NCBI RefSeq assembly: GCF_002287375.1
Contig: NZ_NPOA01000014.1
Location: forward strand, 1-64,000
Length of the DNA stretch: 64,000 nt
DNA from: Virgibacillus profundi
GTDB taxonomy: Bacteria > Bacillota > Bacilli > Bacillales > Amphibacillaceae
Reading direction: 5' to 3'
Shown here one piece after another: positions 44,573 through 53,624 of this stretch (the stretch's first letter is position 1; the number at the start of each line of letters is the position of its first letter). A model generated the notes under the pieces. The model did no database searches, was not told the DNA's origin, and worked only from the letters and a program-made list of their open reading frames with translations. A program made the position numbers and the translations under genes.

Positions 44573-44719
44573 GCCGGTTTTGCTAACGGAATGGGTCAGT
44601 GCCCTTTTGTTTAAGTATTCCAGTACTCCGTGCTTTCTTTAAGATCCTACGAATAAGCCAACATTCACTATAATGCTAATATTAAAGTCTAATCTATTTC
44701 TGTTTTATTTAAATGGTTG

Positions 44720-45985
44720 TTATGCTGCTAAGGGTTGTACTTTTTCAGGACAATAAGGCTCATTACTTCGGGCAATTCCTACTAGTAATCTCGCAAACTT
44801 ACCAATCAGTTTCATGATAGATTTCATTTTTTTCATCTTTTTTACTTTAACATTGTGGGCATGAAGTTCTTTGAATTCAGGGTTGTTAGCCACCAGACTC
44901 ATGGTGGCTAAGAACAGGTAACGCCTTAGACGAGATCTTCCACGTTTAGAAATGACAATTTGCCCTTTCCATTTACCTGAACTAGCCTCTGCTAAATTTA
45001 AGCCTGCATGCCGTAATAAAGAATTACCATGGGCGAAATTACTTAAATCGCCAGTTTCACCTAAGATGCCACCTAACGTTATTTGGGGTAATCCTTTGAT
45101 ACCAATTAATTTATCGGCGAAAGAAATACTTTCAAGTACTTCCGCCACTTCCTTTTCAACTATTTCTAGTTGGGTTGCAGCCAGATTAAATTCCTCAAGT
45201 AATTGCGTTAGGTGCAATTTATATGCGTCATGTGCTTTATTATTACCTACAGAATGTTTAGCTAGTTGAATGAGTGCTTGGGCTTTTTTAATACCAGGCT
45301 GACGCTTCATCATTGTTTTCCACCCTTTAACGATATCCTGAACTTCCATCGAACGTAATTCCTTTGGTGTAGGGAATAAACGGAGGGTAGTGAGTGCCCC
45401 TTTGCCTTTTACATCTTTAAAAACTTGTTTAAACTCAGGGAAAACAACGTCAACCCAACGATTAATCTGGTTCGCTGCACTGACAGATCGTTTAACGATT
45501 ACATCTCTGTTAGACATAAGTACTCTTAGTTTTTCAAATGCCTCTGTAGTCGGACGTACAAAGGAATAGTATCCATTCTTCACCATATCAGCAATAACTA
45601 GAGCATCTTTTTTATCACTTTTGGATTGCGTATTATCTCTGTTTTCTTTATTTTTTTTCACAAGATGGGGATTAACGGTTACGACATCAATATTTTGATT
45701 ATAAAGCCATTCAGATAGATTTAACCAATAATGTCCAGTAGGTTCCATCCCAACAATTTCGGTACTATGACCTTTTGAATCTTTTAATTCGTTCATCCAT
45801 TCTTGTAATCTAGCAAAGCCAATCTCATCATTTTCAAAAGTAAGAGGATCACCAATCACAATACCTCTGTAATTTACAGCACGAGCTACATGGAATTGTT
45901 GTGCAATATCCACTCCAACGACTAGATGTTGGTCTGATATTCTTTCTATAAGTTGATTTTGTTTGTCCTGCATTTTATACTTCAT
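44720..45985 (-). CDS. IS110-family transposase
   Basis: 421 residues. The DEDD catalytic set is present: Asp26 (VVGVDIAQ), Glu81 (GMEPTGHYW), Asp124 and Asp127 (SKSDKKDALVIAD). The C-terminal Tnp20 domain has IKGLPQITLGGILGETGD and the AEASSGKW segment with the reactive Ser. These recombinases are guided by a bridge RNA made from the element's own noncoding end. AGGAGG stands 10 bases before the ATG but is inside a hairpin. The frame is intact, so the element may be active. Confidence 0.93.
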   Translation of the reverse strand: MKYKMQDKQNQLIERISDQHLVVGVDIAQQFHVARAVNYRGIVIGDPLTFENDEIGFARLQEWMNELKDSKGHSTEIVGMEPTGHYWLNLSEWLYNQNIDVVTVNPHLVKKNKENRDNTQSKSDKKDALVIADMVKNGYYSFVRPTTEAFEKLRVLMSNRDVIVKRSVSAANQINRWVDVVFPEFKQVFKDVKGKGALTTLRLFPTPKELRSMEVQDIVKGWKTMMKRQPGIKKAQALIQLAKHSVGNNKAHDAYKLHLTQLLEEFNLAATQLEIVEKEVAEVLESISFADKLIGIKGLPQITLGGILGETGDLSNFAHGNSLLRHAGLNLAEASSGKWKGQIVISKRGRSRLRRYLFLATMSLVANNPEFKELHAHNVKVKKMKKMKSIMKLIGKFARLLVGIARSNEPYCPEKVQPLAA

Positions 45986-45986
45986 G

Positions 45987-46052
45987 TAGAGCTTCCTCCT
46001 AAGTTGATTTGTTTGTATGTAAATTCATCTTATCGAGGAGCTCTATTTTTTT
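45987..46052 (-). promoter_or_regulatory. Hairpin covering the transposase RBS
   Basis: On the transposase strand TAGAGC-TCCTC pairs with GAGGA-AGCTCTA, so the RBS (AGGAGG) lies in the stem and the loop is about 36 bases. Read on the other strand, the same stem ends in seven T and would stop transcripts entering the element from the left. Such structures keep transposase levels low. Confidence 0.6.
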
Positions 46053-46201
46053 CAAACCTTAAATTTAGCGTTCTACAGGAATGCTAACGGGCAGAATACT
46101 GAAAGAAGGATAAGTACTTTTTGTGTTGAATTAGTTAAAGAGAGAGTTTAGTAATATGTATTTATTATTGGTTTAATACAAGAGGAGGTGAGTTATAATT
46201 T

Positions 46202-46759
46202 ATGTTTGGTAAGCATTTAAATAGACGTTTAAGTTCAATAGTCATATTAATTTTATCTGTCGCTTTATTGGTTGTCTCTATACTTTACTTTTCTCAGCGA
46301 GTTACATATTCAAATGAGAAAGAATATTTAACTGAGGAATTAGATAATACAAAAATGCACTTTTATCAAATACAGGTTGAAGATCCTTTAAGATCCCTTT
46401 TAAACTATCTAACAATACGACCAGCAGAAGAAGTAGACTGGGAGGAACAATTAATTCAAGAAACTACCTCTATTTTTCTTGAACTCGATAGAGGAATTAC
46501 TAATATATCCACTCCCAGTATAAGAGGAATTCCAGATGATACTCGAACAGAACTTCAAAACCTACAAGGAAATATTGGAACTATACTTAGTAGCCTTCAA
46601 AGTGAACAACCTTTAGATATGGAAACTAAAGAAGGAATTATGTATTTTACGAAATCAATTGATGCGTGTGTACAATTTGCAGATCGTCAGAGTTGGGAGC
46701 GATTCAATTCTGATATGGAATGTCTAAACAAAGAAATAATAATTAGTGATAATAAATAG
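46202..46759 (+). CDS. Membrane-anchored protein of unknown function
   Basis: 185 residues: one membrane helix near the start (SIVILILSVALLVVSILYF, ~11-29) and a mostly helical, acidic outside part with no Cys except one pair late (Cys at ~156 and ~174). I do not recognise the family. RBS AGGAGGTG lies 12-13 bases before the ATG, somewhat far. It stands alone between the IS110 element and the ApeA-like gene. Confidence 0.65.
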   Translation: MFGKHLNRRLSSIVILILSVALLVVSILYFSQRVTYSNEKEYLTEELDNTKMHFYQIQVEDPLRSLLNYLTIRPAEEVDWEEQLIQETTSIFLELDRGITNISTPSIRGIPDDTRTELQNLQGNIGTILSSLQSEQPLDMETKEGIMYFTKSIDACVQFADRQSWERFNSDMECLNKEIIISDNK

Positions 46760-46796
46760 TTTTATTTTTATCATTTGTGAAAAGATGTACTTTCAC

Positions 46797-46885
46797 TAAT
46801 TGGTGCGTTAATCAAAGAAGGATTAACCACCTTTTTTGTTGAATTCATTGTATTAAAGGGCAGGATAATGAAAGAAGAGTTTCAT
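46797..46885. repeat. Dispersed intergenic repeat (46.8 kb)
   Basis: Best-kept member of the family: AATTGGTGCGTTAATCAAAG, AAGGATTAACCACC, TTTTTTGTTGAATTC and AAGGGCAGGATAATGAAAG. Other members are near 46085, 48695, 48905, 52420, 53550 and 54405. Confidence 0.7.
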
Positions 46886-46965
46886 GATTTTTTAAAGATG
46901 GAAATGTAGTAAAATAGATAAAATGTTACAATTAAGATAAACACAATAAATAAAGGATGATTTAA

Positions 46966-48384
46966 ATGGAAGTCAGCCTTTCAGCAACTGGAAACTGGAA
47001 AATAGACAACTCAGAAAAAGAATATTATGGTGACTTGTACTTAAATAAGGATGAAGGAGGAATAGCTCTTTATATTCGAATACCGAACAATGGACCGATT
47101 ATGAGTTATTTTGAACTCCCACTTAATATACCTTTTATTAAGGGCTCCACAATGAATGGAGCAAAAATAACTTTATTAGACTGTGTAAGAATAAAAACTG
47201 AAAGTAAAGTTGGTTCGGAAGAAGTTTTTGGATATCAGGCAAATTTTATGCTTGATGGTGTTAATTTTGAAACTAAAGATGACGTTAGATTTTCCAAAAT
47301 GAAAATAAGCATACCTGGAATAATAGAATGGGGAAATATCTCTAATTATTCAAAGCCAAAATACGATGGAAAAAGAGATGTCTTAATAGAATTAGACAGG
47401 ACTGAACCGATTGAAATTTATTCCAACGGAGAGTATTCCTTATCTTATTTTTTAGATTACTCCTATCCAGGTTATAATTTAGTTCAAGAAGAGATTACCT
47501 TAAAGCAATCACCATATCTTATTATTGAATCTAATTCTCTCCAGCCATTGGAATGGTTTATGGGTAAGGCTAAACAAATGAAAAGGCTTATTGAGATAGC
47601 ACTGGCAGAACCTTTTGGATTTGACAAAATGATTGTAGAATCACCTGAGATTTATTATGAATTTGATGATAATGAAAAACGGAATAGAGCAATAGAAGTT
47701 ATTCATGCTAATAAAGAAAATATCAGCAATAATAATAATTATCGCAGACTTAGACATGACTTCCTTTTTAGATTGAACGAGCTTAGAAATGCCAACTTCT
47801 CAAAATGGCAAGATATATCATTAGTTATGGAACCGATAATAGAGTTATATATTGACAGTTTATACAATGAGAAATTATCTATAAGTCGTCATTTTCAAAA
47901 CATGGTACAAGCACTAGAAACATACCACTCTCGTAGACTATGCAATACTTTACCTGATTTTAAGAAAAGGGTTGAACAGTTAATTTCTATTAGACCCGAA
48001 GGCTTTAAGGAAGAAGATAGAAAGTTTTTACTTAAAGGCAGTTTTAAGTACGTCACTCTAAGGAGTCGTTTAGCTGATTTATTAATAGCAGACTATACTT
48101 TTCGTTTTTATACTGGAGAGATATCTCATCTCGACTTTCCTAAGGTAATTGCAGACACGAGAAATTATTATACTCATTATGATAAAAAACTTGAAGATAG
48201 GGCCCTTAAAGGTGAAGACTTAATAAATAGTATCCATATCCTCCGAAATATCTTAGAGTTTTATCTACTCAAAGAATTTGGCTTTGGAGAGGAATTTATT
48301 CATGAAAGAATAAGAGAAAGAATTAAACCTATAAAAATAAGTAACGATGTTAAGAAAACCGATCAAAGCAAAAGACATGTTTAA
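46966..48384 (+). CDS. ApeA-like HEPN-domain anti-phage protein
   Basis: 472 residues. The N-terminal ~320 residues begin with a beta-rich part (GDLYLNKDEGGIALYIRI, ITLLDCVRIKTES) like the ApeA N-terminal domain. The C-terminus is a HEPN domain with the RNase motif R-x4-H at Arg399-His404 (DTRNYYTHYDKK), followed by LINSIHILRNILEFYLL. Known ApeA is a one-gene defence protein thought to cut RNA and stop infected cells; this role is inferred here. RBS AAAGGATGA. Lower GC than the core genes and location beside an IS element support transfer. Confidence 0.8.
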   Translation: MEVSLSATGNWKIDNSEKEYYGDLYLNKDEGGIALYIRIPNNGPIMSYFELPLNIPFIKGSTMNGAKITLLDCVRIKTESKVGSEEVFGYQANFMLDGVNFETKDDVRFSKMKISIPGIIEWGNISNYSKPKYDGKRDVLIELDRTEPIEIYSNGEYSLSYFLDYSYPGYNLVQEEITLKQSPYLIIESNSLQPLEWFMGKAKQMKRLIEIALAEPFGFDKMIVESPEIYYEFDDNEKRNRAIEVIHANKENISNNNNYRRLRHDFLFRLNELRNANFSKWQDISLVMEPIIELYIDSLYNEKLSISRHFQNMVQALETYHSRRLCNTLPDFKKRVEQLISIRPEGFKEEDRKFLLKGSFKYVTLRSRLADLLIADYTFRFYTGEISHLDFPKVIADTRNYYTHYDKKLEDRALKGEDLINSIHILRNILEFYLLKEFGFGEEFIHERIRERIKPIKISNDVKKTDQSKRHV

Positions 48385-48784
48385 ATATGCTTATAGGCTC
48401 TCCCTTTATATGAGCGCTCGTTCTTTTATAAAGTTTTCTAGATATTTATTTAGTGGTTGTAGAAATGTGGTGGTCTACAACCTTTTTGTCTACGGTTAAC
48501 CTGATTCTCTAGTATTCTTATGGCGAATATACTTTCGATTGAATAGATATATGGAAATTCCAAGACTTTAATATAGAAGCTATAGAAGAAATTATTGTTT
48601 CAGGAATAATTATAGAAGCAAATTATAATTCTTACTAGAGATATTCTTTTTATGTAAAGGCATTCTGAATAAAATATAGTACTTAAACTATCTGGTGCAA
48701 TCCATAAAGAAGGAGAAGCACCTTTTTTGTTGAATTTATAATAAGGGTAGAATACTGGAATATGGTTATCTCTTTTCTAATAGG

Positions 48785-48886
48785 AAAAATATTAAAGTTA
48801 GCGAAATACAAAATGACGGAGTAAATAAGTTTTTAGACTTTTATGATTTAGATGGTAATAAGCTACAAGTTTGTTATTGGAAGTAG
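48785..48886 (+). pseudogene. VOC/glyoxalase-family protein, C-terminal remnant
   Basis: 33 codons: KNIKVSEIQNDGVNKFL, DFYDLDGNKLQVCYWK and a stop. FxDPDGN-x-LxV near the end is the typical last strand of VOC (glyoxalase/bleomycin-resistance) proteins. The rest of the gene is gone. Confidence 0.6.
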
Positions 48887-48998
48887 GCTTTGTGAATAAA
48901 TATACTTAAATGGTGCTTTAACGAAAGAAGGAGTTGTTATTATAGCAACTACTATCGCTAATTGTACTAAAGACTTTAATTGAAGAAAATGGTAGTTA

Positions 48999-49079
48999 AA
49001 GTTCTTTAAAAGTACGCGTTGTGAAAAGAGGGATATTCCATACTCGTCCAGAATATATAGATTTAGAAGGTCTAAACTA
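48999..49079 (+). pseudogene. Unidentified gene, C-terminal remnant
   Basis: SSLKVRVVKRGIFHTRPEYIDLEGLN (read in one frame) ends at a stop 17 bases before the M1 peptidase start. It looks like protein-coding sequence but has no start; family not recognised. Confidence 0.35.
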
Positions 49080-49096
49080 GAAACGAGGACGGCGTA

Positions 49097-50539
49097 ATGA
49101 GCAAAAAGCTAATATGGTTCTCCTTAATTTTCTTAATAATGATTTCAGTTCTGGCTTTGAAATTGATTACCCAAAGTGAAAGAGAAGAATCAATTATAAC
49201 TGAAAACAATACCCTGGTAAAATACCCCCCCAAAACAGTTCCACCAGGTAGTGATAGTCAATACGATATTGAATTGACAATGACTAAAGAAGGAAAATTA
49301 GATTTAGAAGCCACAGTAATCTTAAATAACATCTCTCAAGATTCGTGGAACGACCTAGTATTTTACTTTATCCCAAATATTTTCACGGAAAATACTTCCC
49401 AAGAATTAAATTATCCTTTAGAAGTTCCAGCAACTATTCAATTACATAATGTCACTTTAGATGGTGAGCAAGTGGATTATAATCTAGAAAAGGACACATT
49501 AAGTATACCTCTTTCAAAAGAATTAGAACCGGGTAATGTCGTAAGAGTGAACTTTGATTATGAATTCACTCTTCCTGAAGGAGGAGTGAGATTTACTAAA
49601 AGTAATGAGAATTACCACTTGGCTCAATTCTATCCAATGGTTGCAACATATAGAGACCATAAATGGAATAAGGAAGAATATAGGTTTAGGGGAGAAACAT
49701 ACCATACAGGGTTTAGTGACTTTAAAGTATCATATGATATTCCTGAAGGTTATACCTTTGTTTCTACTAGCGAGGCTGATGAATACCCGGGCAAAACAGT
49801 TGGAACATTTGAAGTAAATGATGTTAAAGAGGTTTTTATAGCAATCTTAAAAGAACCAATGGTTATTCAGAAACAAAAAAGCAATATAAACATAAGAGTA
49901 TTTGGATTCGAGGATAAAGCGGATTTATACAAAGAGATTAGTGAAGTCGCTTCAGATACGTTAACTTATTTCCAAGAGAATATTGGTCCTTATCCATTTA
50001 CCCAATTAGACATAGTGATAGATGGTCTTGGAATGGAGTATCCAGGTATTGTTACAGTTAATTCAATTTATAATAGTGGTCCTGTAAATCCTGACGCTCT
50101 TAAAAGTATGGTTATTCACGAAATAGCTCATCAATGGTTTTATGGTGTTACCAGCAATAATCCATATCATAATGCTTGGTTAGATGAAGGTTTGGCAAGT
50201 TTCTCCGCTAGTCTTTATCATTTTTCTACGAGTAATGAAAAAATACCATACGAATCTATGAACGAACAAATAGGGAAACTTGAGCCAATTCCAGTTAATT
50301 TACCATTAGATAAATATGATAAACAAATGAGTTCATATGTTTATGAAAAATCTGTCACTATGTTGTGGAATTTAATTGAACAAAAGGGTGGAATAGAGGA
50401 AGCCGAAGAGTTTTTAAAGACTTATTATGATTATTATAAATATAAAGAAGTGGATTCTGAGGAATTTGTAAGATTTACGAAACATTATTTCAACTTAGAA
50501 GATGATTCATTCTTCAAAGAATGGTTATTACTTGAGTGA
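49097..50539 (+). CDS. M1-family metallopeptidase, membrane-anchored
   Basis: 480 residues: one N-terminal membrane helix (~5-25), a beta domain, and a gluzincin catalytic domain with HEIAHQW (His341, Glu342, His345), third ligand Glu364 in AWLDEGLASF, 18 residues after the second His. The usual GxMEN substrate loop is GLGMEYPG here, so the Asn is replaced and substrate choice may differ from classic aminopeptidases. The catalytic side faces outward. RBS GAGGACGG. Single gene in the accessory region. Confidence 0.9.
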   Translation: MSKKLIWFSLIFLIMISVLALKLITQSEREESIITENNTLVKYPPKTVPPGSDSQYDIELTMTKEGKLDLEATVILNNISQDSWNDLVFYFIPNIFTENTSQELNYPLEVPATIQLHNVTLDGEQVDYNLEKDTLSIPLSKELEPGNVVRVNFDYEFTLPEGGVRFTKSNENYHLAQFYPMVATYRDHKWNKEEYRFRGETYHTGFSDFKVSYDIPEGYTFVSTSEADEYPGKTVGTFEVNDVKEVFIAILKEPMVIQKQKSNINIRVFGFEDKADLYKEISEVASDTLTYFQENIGPYPFTQLDIVIDGLGMEYPGIVTVNSIYNSGPVNPDALKSMVIHEIAHQWFYGVTSNNPYHNAWLDEGLASFSASLYHFSTSNEKIPYESMNEQIGKLEPIPVNLPLDKYDKQMSSYVYEKSVTMLWNLIEQKGGIEEAEEFLKTYYDYYKYKEVDSEEFVRFTKHYFNLEDDSFFKEWLLLE

Positions 50540-50719
50540 TTTTTAGGCACTTCACTTTTATTCAAGTAACCAGTTTATAGACGCTATTTTCCTCTTGCAC
50601 TATATGGTCAATTATTTAGTAAGATAATCGTTACAAAAACTAAATGGCAAGCAGAACTATAATTTTTCATGAAAATGTTATAAGAAATAAGGGATTAGAA
50701 TAAAAGTTGGATTAAGAAG

Positions 50720-50754
50720 TCCTTGGTGTCAGTGCCTGGGACTTTTTGTATAAA
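50720..50754 (+). terminator. Terminator or attenuator before the subtilase gene
   Basis: AAGTCC-TTGG...CC-TGGGACTT stem followed by five T. It lies 180 bases after the M1 gene and only 8-10 bases before the RBS of the next gene, so it could regulate that gene. Confidence 0.65.
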
Positions 50755-50771
50755 ATTAGGAGGAGATAAAA

Positions 50772-52388
50772 TTGAGCTGGACTTCCATCAGGGATTTTCT
50801 TAGTATTCCTAAAAACGGTACAGGAAATGGGGTTAAAATAGCCATAATAGATGAAATCTTTCACTCTCACCCGGAAATTATTTCTAATCAGAACAGAAAT
50901 ACTTTCTTAGTAAAAACACATACACCTAATACAGCACCGATTAAACTAACGAAAGAAACGCAGAATAATATTGGGCTTCACGGATTATGGACGGCAGCGG
51001 CTGCAGGAGGTACTGGCTTGTTATCAAATGGAATATATGCTGGAACAGCACCTGAAGCGGATATGTATTTAATTGAGGCTGGAAAACTCAACACAATGGA
51101 AGATATAGAAACAAATATAGGGAACGCTTTAGTTTGGGTCAAGGAAAATGCAGCGAGATATGGTATTAGGGGAGTTGTGTTGACAATAGTGGGACAAAGG
51201 GATACTGGGCTTCTTCCTTGGCAAGCAGATCCTTTGCGAATTTTATGTGAGGAGTTAGCACATAAGGGGATATTGGTTGTAGTAGCATCAGGTAACAATT
51301 GTGAACTCACTAGTGCTTCTGTAGCATCGCCATCTGTTTTAGCTGTAGGAGGTGTACTATTACCGGAAAATGGTGAAATACAAGATGCTGAATCCTTTCC
51401 AGGAAGCAGGGGATTGACGTTTGATGCTAAATGGAATCCTGATATTTTATCACCAGCTATGAATGTAGTATTGCCATTTCCATTTAAATCAGATGAAGAA
51501 CGTTTGAATCATTATTCTTTTATGAACGACAATCTTCCTCCTAATTACGCCCGTCAATGGGGTACATCTTATGCTGCCCCGATAGTGTTAGGATTAGCAG
51601 CGTGCATATGGCAGCAATACCCAAATTGGTCAGCAGAACAGGTCAAAACTGCCTTAGTTTCTAATTCTGTATTCCATAAAAACTGGGATTCATTAAAAGC
51701 AGGGTTGGCAACAGGAGATGTTTTAAAATATGGTTCTAACCATTGCGATAGAACTATTGGGATTTCAAGTTATCTACGTTGGAAATATTGGAAAGAACAG
51801 CCTTTACCCAAAAAGTTGGATATGTTGAACTCAGAAAACCACGAAGTTATTGATATCATTTTATCTTTATTACCTGAAAAAGTGTCTGTAGAAGCAATCA
51901 ACAGCTTGCAAAAGTTGTTATACCATCCTTCAGAAAAAGTAAGAACAGTTGCAATCACTGTACTTTCAACTCAACCATCAATTATAAGTTCCTTAGATAT
52001 ATTGCATTGTCTCCAGGATGATTCTCCAAATGTGAAAATGGGAGGACTATATGCACTCCGTTTTTGTCCAGTCTTTTGGGAGGAATTAACACTGGCTCTT
52101 TGTACATTGATAAATAACGAAAATACTGATATTCGTTACAATGCTTGTAAATTAGCATTCGAAATTAAAAGCAAACAATTTATTAAGCCTTTGATTGATG
52201 GATTAGAAGAAGATGCACGAAGTAAAAGAATAGGAACTTTCGGGAAAAGACATTTGGCTTTGGAATTAATAACTGGAATCGAAATTGCCCGGGATCCTGA
52301 ATGGCAAGAAGGGGAAGATCCTTACTCTAATCGAAGTATTAATGCTTTATTAAAAATAGCATCAAAATGGAAGACCTTGTTAACCTAA
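50772..52388 (+). CDS. Cytoplasmic S8 subtilase with HEAT-like C-terminus
   Basis: 538 residues. Residues ~20-310 form a subtilisin domain with Asp27 (IAIIDE), His70 (GLHGLW), oxyanion Asn175/176 (VVASGNN) and Ser266 (GTSYAAPIV). Residues ~345-538 are helical repeats in HEAT style (HPSEKVRTVAITVLS, DDSPNVKMGGLYALR, NTDIRYNACKLAFEI). There is no signal or propeptide, so it works inside the cell. TTG at 50772 has AGGAGGAG 6-9 bases upstream. Peptidase-plus-repeat proteins beside defence genes can be sensors or effectors; that is only inference here. Confidence 0.85.
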   Translation: MSWTSIRDFLSIPKNGTGNGVKIAIIDEIFHSHPEIISNQNRNTFLVKTHTPNTAPIKLTKETQNNIGLHGLWTAAAAGGTGLLSNGIYAGTAPEADMYLIEAGKLNTMEDIETNIGNALVWVKENAARYGIRGVVLTIVGQRDTGLLPWQADPLRILCEELAHKGILVVVASGNNCELTSASVASPSVLAVGGVLLPENGEIQDAESFPGSRGLTFDAKWNPDILSPAMNVVLPFPFKSDEERLNHYSFMNDNLPPNYARQWGTSYAAPIVLGLAACIWQQYPNWSAEQVKTALVSNSVFHKNWDSLKAGLATGDVLKYGSNHCDRTIGISSYLRWKYWKEQPLPKKLDMLNSENHEVIDIILSLLPEKVSVEAINSLQKLLYHPSEKVRTVAITVLSTQPSIISSLDILHCLQDDSPNVKMGGLYALRFCPVFWEELTLALCTLINNENTDIRYNACKLAFEIKSKQFIKPLIDGLEEDARSKRIGTFGKRHLALELITGIEIARDPEWQEGEDPYSNRSINALLKIASKWKTLLT

Positions 52389-52431
52389 CCAGCTAATAGA
52401 AGGTTTTATCCTATTGTATTAACTGGTGCGA

Positions 52432-52471
52432 TAGCACAATAAAAGCAGTCGCCTTTTATTGTGCTATTTGG
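52432..52471 (+). terminator. Terminator of subtilase gene
   Basis: A perfect 14-bp stem, TAGCACAATAAAAG with its complement, 7-base loop CAGTCGC and a short T stretch. It is set within a member of the dispersed repeat family. Confidence 0.8.
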
Positions 52472-52629
52472 CAGATTACTTTAAGAAGTAAGGTTGATTC
52501 AAATGATTTGACTAAGAAGCCAGAAACCAGAGAAAAAGCATCAAACAGTCCTATAAAATAATAATAATAATAAGGACAAATTAACATACATATATATTGG
52601 AAAGGAAGTGTAAAAGAGGAGGGAGCATC

Positions 52630-53424
52630 ATGAGTGATCCAATCGTAATGAGATCATTGGATGAAATTCAATTTTGGTCAAGGATCATGAAGGAGCATGC
52701 TTTATTTTTAAGCTTGGGATTTACTTATGAACAGAACAAATTGATTGAAGAAGCCCAACAGTTCATCACTCTTTTTGAACGAATTGAGGAAAAGCTGGCA
52801 AGGTTTACTGTAAACTCGGATTTACGTCAAATTCAGGCCTTTAACAGCGAGGTTTATCAAGCAGCTGTAGCCATTTGGAGTTACAAGAGAAAAGTTTTGG
52901 GGTTAACTTTACGTTGTGAAATCCAATCAAATAACTATCCATTATTAATTGACCATATTAGCAGAGAAGCAGCCTATTTTGCCAACAGAATAAAAGACCT
53001 CAACGAAGGAAAACTCTCCCCCGAACCTGACACGATTATTCAAGAAAATCTGTTCTTTCTCAGGATTATGGCTGACCATTCCAAATTTATCGGACATCTT
53101 TTAGATCCTTCAGAGAGAAAGCTAGTGGAACAGGCCAGAGAATTTAGCCATGATTTTGATCAATTGGTTTTTCAGGCGGTTGACTTAGACTCCATGCGCC
53201 CCCAATCTGAAACGGTTCCAATACTGGATCAATTCTTGGATCAAAACAGAGTTTCCGTAGTTTCATTAAGGGATTTTAAGAAAACAGCAAGAGATTTAAT
53301 AGAGGCTTGTCGTATTAAAAGTAATATTCATCCACTACTGGCAGATCACACATTTAGAGAAGCTGAAAGATTTTTGGAGATTATAGATTTATTTGAGACT
53401 CATCTTTCAAGATTAAATCAGTAA
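52630..53424 (+). CDS. DUF2935 protein
   Basis: 264 residues, all helical, made of two similar halves: FWSRIMKEHALFLSLGFTYEQN with LLIDHISREAAYF, and LFFLRIMADHSKFIGHLLDP with LLADHTFREAERF. The H...H..E pattern in each half is the DUF2935 metal-binding-like fold (ferritin-type bundle), of unknown function, found in spore formers. ATG 52630 is set by AGGAGGG 6 bases before it; the frame opens 11 codons earlier. Confidence 0.88.
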   Translation: MSDPIVMRSLDEIQFWSRIMKEHALFLSLGFTYEQNKLIEEAQQFITLFERIEEKLARFTVNSDLRQIQAFNSEVYQAAVAIWSYKRKVLGLTLRCEIQSNNYPLLIDHISREAAYFANRIKDLNEGKLSPEPDTIIQENLFFLRIMADHSKFIGHLLDPSERKLVEQAREFSHDFDQLVFQAVDLDSMRPQSETVPILDQFLDQNRVSVVSLRDFKKTARDLIEACRIKSNIHPLLADHTFREAERFLEIIDLFETHLSRLNQ

Positions 53425-53437
53425 AATAAATCAATTC

Positions 53438-53468
53438 AGCTGCCATACCAGGCAGCTTTTCTTGTCTT
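53438..53468 (+). terminator. Terminator of DUF2935 gene
   Basis: AGCTGCC/GGCAGCT with a 6-base loop and TTTTCTTGT. Confidence 0.75.
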
Positions 53469-53624
53469 ATTCTTTTTCAGTTAATGGTAAAGGTAGATAA
53501 GACATTAAATCATATGTAGACAATTTAAGATTGTGAACAATTGTACTTAAAGTAACTGGTGCATTAGCGAAAGAAGCAATATTGAGGTAACTGGCAGGAT
53601 AATTAAAATGTAGGGAGAAAACCA

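Larger units (their letters stand above)
44581..46090 (-). mobile_element. IS110-family insertion element (ends estimated)
   Basis: One DEDD transposase gene with 130-140 bases after it and about 95 before it. The 9-base word TGCTAACGG occurs at both proposed limits (44581-44589 and 46082-46090), which I use as a rough boundary. IS110 elements have no terminal inverted repeats, and none are seen here. Beyond 46090 the sequence continues as a member of the dispersed intergenic repeat family (GGGCAGAATACTGAAAG), suggesting that the element entered such a repeat. Confidence 0.6.
48385..49096. other. Decayed intergenic region with gene scraps and repeats
   Basis: No intact gene. It holds two members of the dispersed repeat family (48680-48765 and 48900-48930), a VOC-protein tail (48785-48886), a second peptide tail ending at 49079, and an open scrap at 48558-48640 (KFQDFNIEAIEEIIVSG) of unknown origin. 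Confidence 0.6.

Noticed and set aside
44392-44586. 64-codon frame after glmS
   Set aside because: No RBS, odd composition caused by the inverted repeat at 44482-44572, and no family resemblance.
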